Assembly: GCA_025450155.1 (NCBI GenBank)
Contig: JANWIB010000089.1
Location: 1 to 15,160 of the forward strand
Source: Sphingobacteriaceae bacterium
GTDB lineage: Bacteria > Bacteroidota > Bacteroidia > Sphingobacteriales > Sphingobacteriaceae
Reading direction: 5' to 3'
DNA: 15,160 nt
A model generated the notes under the pieces. It ran no database searches and was not told the DNA's origin. It saw only the letters and a program-made list of their open reading frames with translations. Of this stretch, positions 7,255-14,155 are shown in pieces. Position 1 is the stretch's first letter, and every line of letters begins with the position of its first letter. Position numbers and translations under genes: made by a program.

Positions 7255-7800
7255 TTACTGCGATTTTCTAAAGCTCGTTGGAGAGGCATCAGGTGCATTT
7301 ACAAACCAGAGAGAAAACCATGTACCATCATATTCATAGTCAAAATGAAGAGTTAAATTGTTCTTTAATTCTTCCGCAGTTGCAGGACGGTCTACAATTT
7401 TTGATGAATAAGTGTATCCTTTGTAGTAACCACTGCAAGCATTGAAAGTAAAAGTGCCAGATTGTAATGTAGAGCCAGGTTCAAACGATACTGTTCCCTT
7501 AGTCTGCGTTGCATAGTTAGCCGAGGAATTTCCACCTATGGTATACAGAGTAGCATTTTTTCCATCTGCTTCCATATACAAATAACGTCCCGATTGCCAG
7601 GTATTTTCTAAATATTGTCCATTATATCGGTCAATTACTTGGGTAGAATTAACATAACCATTAACCCAGGCCCCTTGTAATCCTGAAGGTACTGCTGTGC
7701 TTGAACCACAATTATTATTACCCGATTCCTCCTTCTTGTCTTTACTACAACTTACTGTGAATAGCACAGCCATCATACTTAAGAATACTAACTTTTTCAT
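7255..7800 (-). CDS. Small lipoprotein, second of a tandem paralogue pair, function unknown
   Basis: This 181-residue protein has a lipoprotein signal peptide: MKKLVFLSMMAVLFTVSC with Cys18 as lipidation site, then a charged linker SKDKKEES. The mature part starts near Leu41 with 'G-x-W' (GAW, 43-45), as in many small lipocalin-like beta-barrels. It has 'SGTFTFNACSGYYKGY' (114-129) and the motif RPATAEEL (138-145). The same features recur in the same order in the upstream gene, also of 181 residues, so the two are paralogues. No catalytic residues are recognisable. It follows its partner by 37 bases and ends at a strong terminator, so the pair is probably one operon. The start has an A-rich upstream (poly-A, CACACAC) and no Shine-Dalgarno site. 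The barrel idea is inference only. Confidence 0.8.
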   Translation of the reverse strand: MKKLVFLSMMAVLFTVSCSKDKKEESGNNNCGSSTAVPSGLQGAWVNGYVNSTQVIDRYNGQYLENTWQSGRYLYMEADGKNATLYTIGGNSSANYATQTKGTVSFEPGSTLQSGTFTFNACSGYYKGYTYSSKIVDRPATAEELKNNLTLHFDYEYDGTWFSLWFVNAPDASPTSFRKSQ

Positions 7801-7837
7801 GTGTGTGTTTTTTTTTGTTATATTTTAATTGATTGAT

Positions 7838-8383
7838 TTACCATTTAGTAGCGACAAAGAAATCGCTTGCCGCATCGTTGTCTGCAGGATTAAACTTAGT
7901 AACCAGGTAATGTTTACCATCCCTGTCCTGTACAGACCAATAAAAAGTCATTTTATGTTTAGGAAGTTCCTGGGCAGTAATCGGACGGTTAAAGTCTTTC
8001 ATGGTACTGCCACAACCTATATAATTTCCCCTGTACTTCCCTGAGGCAGGAAGAAATGTGAACATATCTCCGTTAAATTCAACTTTTCCTTGCAGATAAG
8101 TAAACGCAAGATTTCTGCACGACCCATTATAAGTATTGAAATACAGACGTAATTCTGCGGAACCGTCTTTCTTGATTTCGATAGCACGCGAACTTGAATA
8201 AGGAGTCCCCATATCTTTGCCATCGTAAGTGAAAAAATGGGCCATAGAAAAAGCTCCTTTTAGCCATTTTCCTATCACCTCTGCGGGCACTTTAGAAGCG
8301 TTGGAAGAAGCCTGATTTTTTTGTGAAAAGACAGATGTTGCTATTGCTAATAGAAAACAGGAAGCAAGAATTGTTTTTTTCAT
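7838..8383 (-). CDS. Small secreted protein, first of a tandem paralogue pair, function unknown
   Basis: This 181-residue protein has a Sec signal peptide (MKKTILASCFLLAIATS..., cut after VFS, before QKN). The Cys at position 9 is inside the hydrophobic core and is not a lipobox, so the mature protein is probably soluble in the periplasm or exported. It shares with the downstream lipoprotein the block VPAEVIGKW (32-40), 'QGKVEF' (98-103), 'SGKYRGNY' (114-121) and RPITAQEL (133-140). The match covers most of the mature length with low to moderate identity. Two Cys (89 and 124) might form a disulphide. I recognise no family. It is the promoter-proximal gene of the pair. No exact -7 element lies upstream; a one-mismatch TATCGTTG on the minus strand is at 8426-8433. 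Confidence 0.8.
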   Translation of the reverse strand: MKKTILASCFLLAIATSVFSQKNQASSNASKVPAEVIGKWLKGAFSMAHFFTYDGKDMGTPYSSSRAIEIKKDGSAELRLYFNTYNGSCRNLAFTYLQGKVEFNGDMFTFLPASGKYRGNYIGCGSTMKDFNRPITAQELPKHKMTFYWSVQDRDGKHYLVTKFNPADNDAASDFFVATKW

Positions 8384-8545
8384 ATTTACATTTAATAATA
8401 CGTAAAAGATATAGAAAAATTACACCAACGATATTATATTTTTTCAGACTTATTAGAATGGACTGAAATAAGCCCTTAATCATTATATAAACAGACTTAA
8501 TAATGTGCCATCTTAAGGCCGTTACAAAGACTAATTTTAATTTTG

Positions 8546-8619
8546 TACACCCATCAGGATTCGAACCTGAGACCGACGGTTTAGAAAACCGTTGCTCTAT
8601 CCAGCTGAGCTATGGGTGC
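8546..8619 (-). tRNA. tRNA-Arg (anticodon TCT)
   Basis: On the minus strand the 74-base cloverleaf is complete. It has acceptor GCACCCA/TGGGTGT (with a G1-T72 wobble), T8-A9, D-arm GCTC/GAGC, and anticodon stem ACGGT/ACCGT around loop TTTCTAA. A 5-base variable loop and T-arm TCAGG-TTCGAAT-CCTGA follow. The anticodon TCT reads AGA, giving Arg. The discriminator is A, and CCA is not encoded. No clear terminator follows it on the minus strand. Confidence 0.97.
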
Positions 8620-8641
8620 TTCTATCTTGTGTTTACGGATG

Positions 8642-8649
8642 CAAATATA
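8642..8649 (-). promoter_or_regulatory. -7 promoter element (TATATTTG) for the tRNA gene
   Basis: Read on the minus strand this is TATATTTG, an exact TAnnTTTG match, 22 bases upstream of the tRNA 5' end. That leaves room for a start point and a short leader. The nearest TTG (8660-8662) is too close to be a normal -33 element. Confidence 0.42.
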
Positions 8650-8792
8650 AAAAAAATTGCAATCTATATAGATCATAGAGAAATCCTCAAATAGGAAGTA
8701 TCTTCTTCATTTTAAAGTCTCACGGCTGTATTTTTTACTTGTAAGAAAAATAACAATTTCACTACACTTTTTATAATATTACTTAAATAATG

Positions 8793-8800
8793 CATTTTTG
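8793..8800 (+). promoter_or_regulatory. Possible -7 element (CATTTTTG) for the peptidase operon
   Basis: CATTTTTG differs by one base from TAnnTTTG and lies 25 bases before the ATG at 8826, a suitable distance for a short leader. No clear -33 element is visible. The rest of 8620-8825 is AT-rich, with nothing else recognisable beyond the tRNA promoter. Confidence 0.25.
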
Positions 8801-8825
8801 CGTCTCCAATTTGTAAACACCGAAT

Positions 8826-11000
8826 ATGAAGAAAGTATTGCTGTTACTTTTCCTTGCCGGAAATGTTTTTGCCCAAACAAAAAAAGCCTTTACCCTGGAA
8901 GATATTTTCAAAAAAGGCACATTTACTCCGAAAACCGTAGCCGGGCTTCATTCTATGAATGACGGAAAAACGTATGTGTCTATAGAGAAAGATGAAAAAG
9001 GCGAAGCCTATGTTGCAAAAAACAATTACAGTGATGGCAAAGTAGCTGCTATCTTGTTTCGCGAAGGCGACTTGAAATATCAGGGTGGGACTTTGCCCGT
9101 AAGTACCGAATTTAATAACGATGAAACTAAAGTACTTATCACCAAAGATGAAGAACCGATTTACCGCCACTCCACCCGAGCAAATTATTTTGTTTACGAC
9201 CTAAAAAGCAAGAAAATCATGGAGGTTTCTTCTGCAGGAAAACAACTATACGCTACATTCTCTCCTGATGGAAGCAAGGTAGCTTTTGTCCGAGACAATA
9301 ATATTTTCATTAAAGATTTGAATACCTCTCAGGAGAGGCAAATTACTAAAGATGGTAAATTAAACAGCATCATTAACGGTGGCGCTGACTGGGTGTATGA
9401 AGAGGAATTTTCTTTTGCCCAAGCCTTTTTCTGGAGCCCTGATAGCAAAAAAATTGCTTTTTATAAGTTTGACGAATCTCAGGTCCAAGAGTTTGCTTTG
9501 ACGATGTATGAGAAACTTTACCCAACAGAATACCGATACAAATACCCGAAAGCAGGAGAAAAGAATTCTATTGTAAGTATCCATGTTTTTAATCTGGACA
9601 ATAATCAAATTACCCCTGTTGGTATTGGTAAGGAACCCGATCAATATATTCCCCGCATCCGGTGGACAGCTAACCCGAATACGCTTTGTGTTCTTCGTTT
9701 AAACAGGCACCAAAATAAGTTGGATTATTTATTAGCGAATGCCCAAACGGGGGCTTCTAAAGTAATTCTCACCGAAGAAGACAAGTATTATATTGATATT
9801 GAAAAAGAACAGTTAACCTTTCTGGAAGATGGAAAATATTTTGTAAATGTGAGCGAACGCGATGGTTTCAATCACCTTTATTTATATGATCTAAATGGAA
9901 AAATTGTAACCCAGATGACCAAAGGCAATTGGGAAGTAACCGATGTATATGGCATTGACCAGAAAAACCGAACCATATACTACCAATCTACCGAAAAATC
10001 TCCCTTACAGCGTGATGTTTATGCAATCAGCTTAGATGGAAAAAACAAGAAGCGTATGAGTACAACTGCAGGAACGAACAAAGCAGTTTTCAGCAAAGAT
10101 TTCAGCTATTGTATTCTTACTAATTCCAGCAGCAATACGCCATTTTATATTACACTGAATGATAAAGATGGGAAACAAATACGAGTATTGGAAGATAACA
10201 GTGTACTAAAGCAAAGATTAAAAGAATATAACCTTACCCCTACCGAATTTTTCTCATTTAAAACATCTGAAGGTGTTTCCCTGAATGGCTATATGATTAA
10301 GCCCGTTAATTTTGATGCTTCAAAGAAATATCCTGTATTGCTATATGTTTATGGTGGGCCGGGCAGCCAGAATGTAGCAGATAGCTGGGGAAACGCAAGA
10401 AATTTATGGCTCAATTACATGGCACAACAAGGCTATCTTGTTGCTTGTGTAGACAATCGTGGAACTGGATTTAGGGGAGCCGAATTCAAAAAAATGACCT
10501 ACAAACAGCTAGGGAAGCACGAAACAATAGATCAAATAGAAACTGCTAAATGGTTCGCCAAACAGAACTATGTAGACGCCTCGCGAATTGGCATATGGGG
10601 ATGGAGTTATGGCGGTTATATGTCATCGTTATGCATTACTAAGGGAGCCGATGTATTTAAAATGGCTATTGCAGTAGCACCAGTTACCACGTGGAGATTT
10701 TATGATAGCATTTATACCGAGCGCTATTTACAAACACCGCAAGAAAATGCAGCGGGTTATGATGATAACTCACCGATCAATTTTGTTGACAAATTAAAAG
10801 GCAAGTTCCTATTAATACATGGAACAGGTGATGATAATGTACATTTTCAGAACAGCGTGATGTTGTCTGAAGCGTTGATTCAGGCAAATAAACCTTTTGA
10901 ACAGGCTTACTATCCGAATAAAAATCATGGGATATATGGTGGTAATACGGCTATTCATTTATATTCTAAAATGACTGATTTTGTATTAAAGAATTTGTAA
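8826..11000 (+). CDS. dpp4: Dipeptidyl peptidase IV (serine peptidase family S9B)
   Basis: This 724-residue protein has a signal peptide (MKKVLLLLFLAGNVFA, before QTKK) and should act in the periplasm or on the cell surface. It would release Xaa-Pro or Xaa-Ala dipeptides from peptide N-termini. Residues about 35-460 form the DPP IV beta-propeller, with the diagnostic DWVYEEEF (188-195). Its Glu pair (193/194, human 205/206) grips the free N-terminus. Residues about 480-724 are the alpha/beta hydrolase domain. It has Tyr509 (oxyanion) in VYGGPGSQ, nucleophile Ser594 in GWSYGG, the YDSIYTERY pocket motif (626-634), Asp669 and Asn671 in GDDNVHF, and His701 in KNHGIYG. The length matches bacterial DPP IV. 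The related prolyl tripeptidyl peptidase shares much of this and cannot be fully excluded. It is probably first in an operon, since the ABC ATPase gene follows after 16 bases. Confidence 0.95.
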   Translation: MKKVLLLLFLAGNVFAQTKKAFTLEDIFKKGTFTPKTVAGLHSMNDGKTYVSIEKDEKGEAYVAKNNYSDGKVAAILFREGDLKYQGGTLPVSTEFNNDETKVLITKDEEPIYRHSTRANYFVYDLKSKKIMEVSSAGKQLYATFSPDGSKVAFVRDNNIFIKDLNTSQERQITKDGKLNSIINGGADWVYEEEFSFAQAFFWSPDSKKIAFYKFDESQVQEFALTMYEKLYPTEYRYKYPKAGEKNSIVSIHVFNLDNNQITPVGIGKEPDQYIPRIRWTANPNTLCVLRLNRHQNKLDYLLANAQTGASKVILTEEDKYYIDIEKEQLTFLEDGKYFVNVSERDGFNHLYLYDLNGKIVTQMTKGNWEVTDVYGIDQKNRTIYYQSTEKSPLQRDVYAISLDGKNKKRMSTTAGTNKAVFSKDFSYCILTNSSSNTPFYITLNDKDGKQIRVLEDNSVLKQRLKEYNLTPTEFFSFKTSEGVSLNGYMIKPVNFDASKKYPVLLYVYGGPGSQNVADSWGNARNLWLNYMAQQGYLVACVDNRGTGFRGAEFKKMTYKQLGKHETIDQIETAKWFAKQNYVDASRIGIWGWSYGGYMSSLCITKGADVFKMAIAVAPVTTWRFYDSIYTERYLQTPQENAAGYDDNSPINFVDKLKGKFLLIHGTGDDNVHFQNSVMLSEALIQANKPFEQAYYPNKNHGIYGGNTAIHLYSKMTDFVLKNL

Positions 11001-11016
11001 TTGCAAAAAAGCGATT

Positions 11017-11919
11017 TTGGAAATAATCAAAACCCACTCCCTGATTAAACATTTTGGTAACACTACTGCCATTGATGATATTTCTATTCATGTTAATCCG
11101 GGAGAGATTTATGGTTTTTTAGGATTAAATGGTGCCGGAAAAACTACTTTAATCAGAGTGCTACTAGGGATGATTAAGCCTGACCAGGGAAGTGTAATGC
11201 TGTTTGGCAAGCAACTTAGCCCTCGATTTAAGCAGTGGAACGATATCGGGTATTTGGTGGAAACCCCTTATGCCTATCCTAATCTTTCGGTTGTTGAAAA
11301 TCTAAAGGTGTATTACAACCTCCGTCAATTAAATGATCCACATGTAATTGACGATATTATTGAAAAACTGAAGCTAACCAATCATAAAGACAAAAAAGCA
11401 AAAGTGTTGTCACTGGGCAATCAGCAGCGATTAGGTTTAGCAAAAGCGCTTATGCACCAACCCAAACTGTTAATATTAGACGAACCCATTAACGGGTTAG
11501 ACCCTGAGGGAATTGTAGAAGTAAGAGAATTGCTTAAAGACCTTGCTACTCAGGGTTCGACGATTTTTTTATCCAGCCACATTTTAGGCGAGATCAATAA
11601 ATTAGCACATCGCATAGGCATTATTCATCAGGGGAAATTAATTAAAGAACTAACGACTCCCGAATTAAACAAACAGCTCATAAAAAAAATAATTGTAGAT
11701 ACTCCCGATAATAAAACCGCTTTGCACTATTTAACAGCGCATCAGTATCAGGCTGTTTTAAACCATAACCATGAAATAGAAATTTTAAACGATGAGGCCC
11801 TTGCACATCCCGAAAATATTTCAACATTATTAGTAGAAAAGAATTGTCCTCCCAAACAGGTATACCTGTTTACAGAAGATTTAGAAATGTATTTTTTACG
11901 AACTATTAGAACCAAATAA
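11017..11919 (+). CDS. ABC-2 type transporter, ATP-binding subunit
   Basis: This 300-residue cytoplasmic ATPase has Walker A GLNGAGKT (36-43), Glu82 in VETPYAYPNL at the Q-loop, and a degenerate signature LSLGNQQ (131-137). Walker B is LLILDEP (151-157), the D-loop is NGLDPEG, and the switch is His188 (SSH). The SLGNQ signature and the E-T-P Q-loop variant are typical of BcrA/CcmA-like ATPases that partner ABC-2 permeases. The tail from about 225 to 300 is a family accessory region. The likely start is TTG at 11017 (MEIIKTHSL); no in-frame ATG lies close upstream after the DPP IV stop. The permease gene begins 2 bases past its stop, so translation is probably coupled. The substrate cannot be read from sequence; efflux of a peptide, antibiotic or lipid is possible. 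Confidence 0.92.
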   Translation: MEIIKTHSLIKHFGNTTAIDDISIHVNPGEIYGFLGLNGAGKTTLIRVLLGMIKPDQGSVMLFGKQLSPRFKQWNDIGYLVETPYAYPNLSVVENLKVYYNLRQLNDPHVIDDIIEKLKLTNHKDKKAKVLSLGNQQRLGLAKALMHQPKLLILDEPINGLDPEGIVEVRELLKDLATQGSTIFLSSHILGEINKLAHRIGIIHQGKLIKELTTPELNKQLIKKIIVDTPDNKTALHYLTAHQYQAVLNHNHEIEILNDEALAHPENISTLLVEKNCPPKQVYLFTEDLEMYFLRTIRTK

Positions 11920-11921
11920 AG

Positions 11922-12710
11922 ATGAGTGGGCAGGTACAAGCACTAAAAGCAGAGCTAATTAAAAATAAATATTCAACCATTTTATGGGTAACGTTCATTG
12001 CCTTTGCCCTTGCACCGATAATGGGAGGCATTTTTATGCTCATTATGCGAGATCCCGAAGCATTGGCAAAAGCGGGTGCACTCCATACTAAAGTACAGGT
12101 AATGCATATTGTTGCAGACTGGAATTCTTACCTTGGAATTTTAACCCAAGCCATTGGCATTGGCGGTGTTTTAGTTTTTGGATTTGTGGCAAGCTGGGTT
12201 TTTGGACGGGAATATTCTGATGGTACGGCAAAAGATTTGTTAGCGCTGCCAACCTCACGAGCAAACATTTTAAATGCCAAGTTCATCATTTACATCATTT
12301 GGTGTATGGGGCTTGCCCTTTCCAACCTGTTAATCGGTTTTTTTATTGGAACAATTCTTCAACTACCATCCCTAACGATGAGTTTAGTTTCAACATACTT
12401 GACCACTTATTTTACGACAGCTTTAATGACCATAGTAATTGGAACTCCCATTGCTTTTTTTGCCATTTGGGGCAAAGGTTACCTGGCGCCCTTAGGTTTT
12501 GTTTCCTTAACATTGGTATTTGCTCAAATTATTGCAGCCACAGGTTATGGCTATTATTTCCCTTGGTCTATTCCCGGGCTTTTCAGTGGTGCAGGTGGTG
12601 AATATAAAGCACAATTAAATGGCTTAAGCTACTCGATACTGGTTTTGACAAGCATAGCAGGATATATCGCTACAGTGACGTTCTGGAAACTTGCGGATCA
12701 TTCGAAGTGA
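11922..12710 (+). CDS. ABC-2 type transporter permease subunit
   Basis: This 262-residue inner-membrane protein has about six helices, near 18-41, 71-94, 121-145, 158-183, 188-208 and 236-256. It carries the ABC-2 hallmark loop between helices 2 and 3, FGREYSDGTAKDLLALPTSR (94-113), with the 'E-x-x-x-G-T' and 'LP-x-SR' elements seen in bacitracin-type and related permeases. It is encoded right behind its ATPase and should form a homodimer with two ATPase subunits. The fifth-helix region 'GYGYYFPWSIPGLFSG' (208-223) is rich in aromatics and may line the path. The substrate is unknown. The gene ends 29 bases from the converging DUF819 gene. Confidence 0.9.
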   Translation: MSGQVQALKAELIKNKYSTILWVTFIAFALAPIMGGIFMLIMRDPEALAKAGALHTKVQVMHIVADWNSYLGILTQAIGIGGVLVFGFVASWVFGREYSDGTAKDLLALPTSRANILNAKFIIYIIWCMGLALSNLLIGFFIGTILQLPSLTMSLVSTYLTTYFTTALMTIVIGTPIAFFAIWGKGYLAPLGFVSLTLVFAQIIAATGYGYYFPWSIPGLFSGAGGEYKAQLNGLSYSILVLTSIAGYIATVTFWKLADHSK

Positions 12711-12721
12711 AGAAAATCCGC
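12693..12721. other. Weak hairpin at the convergent gene ends
   Basis: GCGGAT (12693-12698) and ATCCGC (12716-12721) can pair across a 17-base loop, overlapping the permease 3' end. Neither side has a convincing T tract, so use as a bidirectional terminator is only possible. Confidence 0.22.
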
Positions 12722-12739
12722 ATTTCGAATTCAATTATT

Positions 12740-13993
12740 CTATCCCGGTACAACCATCCGCATTAAAATAGCAGCAATATACGCTCCATACGTACCTACG
12801 GCATAACCCAAAACGGCAAGCAACACACCAACCGGAGCTAACGAAGGATGAAAGACCGAAGCGACAACCGGCGCTGATGCCGGACCACCAATACACGACT
12901 GACTACCTACCGCCGTAAAAAAGAAAGGTGCCCGAATCAGTTTGGCCACAATTAGCATGACAGTGATATGCACTAAAATCCAGATGACTCCTATTAAAAA
13001 TAATCCCGGATTGGATACAATACCCGTTACATCTATTCGCATACCAATAGTTGCCACCATGAAATAAATAATAACACTGCCTATTTTAAATGTGCCGTAG
13101 CTTTCTAATTTACGAGCTTTAGTAAACGAAAGAATAATGCCACAACTGGTAGCAATGAGAATTACCCAAAAGAAAGAGGACGTGAGACTAAGTTTTTCCA
13201 ACTGGGGATAATTTTCGACTAAGTAGGGAGTAATCATACCCGCCAGAAAATGAGCCAATCCTGTAAAACCTAAACCAATGCCTAACATCAACATATAATG
13301 TTTTAAATCAGGATTCTTTTGACTGCTTTGCTCATACTTTTCCACCCGCTGAAGAAGTTCCTGTATTTTAGAAGTATCCGCCTTAAACCAGGCATCTATT
13401 TTATCGGCTCTTGCAGCACAATAAATCAACAGCGCCATCCAAATGCTAGAAACGACAATATCCACAGTCACCATAGAGGCAAATAAATTATCGTCTATCT
13501 GGAAAATCTCTTTCATAGCGGTTTGATTAGCCCCCCCGCCTATCCAGCTTCCCGCTATCGCGGATAAACCTCTCCAGATAGCTCCACTACCCTGGCCGGC
13601 AACTGTAGCAGGAGAAAACGTACCAACCAGCAACAACGCAATCGGGGCGCCGATCATTACACCAGCCACAGAGGCAAAAAACATAATTAATGCTTTCTTT
13701 CCCAATCCTATAATGGCTTTAAAATCAACACTCAGCGTGAGTAAAATTAAACAGCATGGAAGGAAATAATTTACTACAACCGGATATAACCCGGATTGAT
13801 CTCCTGAAATAATTCCCAGAGAATTTAATACCGAGGGTAAAAAGTAGCATAGTACTAAAGAGGGTATATAATAATAGAACTTTTTCCAGAACCTGCTTTT
13901 TGAGTCGGATGTATAAAAAATAAAAGCCAAAATGGATGCTATAATACCGAGAACTACAGCATCATTGGTAATAAGTGGAGCGTTAGCGTTCAT
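12740..13993 (-). CDS. DUF819 (YjcL-like) family integral membrane protein
   Basis: This 417-residue protein has about 10-12 hydrophobic segments and matches the DUF819 layout in length and motifs. Early helices lie at about 11-27, 43-60, 75-89, 101-125 and 172-193. A charged, probably cytoplasmic loop (about 195-232, KIQELLQRVEKYEQSS) splits the two halves. Each half holds a Gly-rich break: GSWIGGGANQTAM (148-160) and GSQSCIGGPASAPV (363-376). This matches the inverted-repeat design of secondary carriers with crossed broken helices. Function and substrate are not established for the family; transport is inference. The gene converges on the ABC permease and diverges from the POT transporter across a 162-base gap (13994-14155). 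Confidence 0.85.
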   Translation of the reverse strand: MNANAPLITNDAVVLGIIASILAFIFYTSDSKSRFWKKFYYYIPSLVLCYFLPSVLNSLGIISGDQSGLYPVVVNYFLPCCLILLTLSVDFKAIIGLGKKALIMFFASVAGVMIGAPIALLLVGTFSPATVAGQGSGAIWRGLSAIAGSWIGGGANQTAMKEIFQIDDNLFASMVTVDIVVSSIWMALLIYCAARADKIDAWFKADTSKIQELLQRVEKYEQSSQKNPDLKHYMLMLGIGLGFTGLAHFLAGMITPYLVENYPQLEKLSLTSSFFWVILIATSCGIILSFTKARKLESYGTFKIGSVIIYFMVATIGMRIDVTGIVSNPGLFLIGVIWILVHITVMLIVAKLIRAPFFFTAVGSQSCIGGPASAPVVASVFHPSLAPVGVLLAVLGYAVGTYGAYIAAILMRMVVPG

Positions 13994-14058
13994 AGTTTAA
14001 TTTATAATTGGGCATAAAACTATAAAAACCTGCTGCAATTAGACTATAAATAATTCTA

Positions 14059-14081
14059 TACTCCTGTAAAAAATAGGAGTA
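14059..14081. promoter_or_regulatory. Inverted repeat TACTCCT-N9-AGGAGTA in divergent promoter region
   Basis: A perfect 7-base inverted repeat with a 9-base A-rich centre lies between the DUF819 gene and the POT transporter gene. It is 75 bases before the POT start. Its place suggests an operator serving one or both genes. A near-consensus element, TATTTTG (14108-14114, one base short of TAnnTTTG), follows toward the POT gene. No regulator gene is present in the window to pair with it. Confidence 0.35.
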
Positions 14082-14155
14082 GTATGTGTGTTTGAGTAAA
14101 TAAATGGTATTTTGCGGAGCCTAAATAAAAGTAAAATTATAACACTATAAGATAA

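Noticed and set aside
7801..7837. GT-repeat and T-run between the paralogues as a terminator
   Set aside because: There is no stem, and on the transcribed minus strand it reads as A-rich leader (A-run then CACACAC) of the next gene.
8445..8507. Direct repeat CAGACTTA-T/A-TTA near the tRNA as an attachment site
   Set aside because: The match is only about 11 imperfect bases, it does not copy the tRNA 3' end, and no integrase or element is nearby.
8503..8694. Plus-strand open frame of 63 codons
   Set aside because: It is the antisense reading of the tRNA-Arg; HPSGFEPET...is a well-known artefact of translating tRNA complements.
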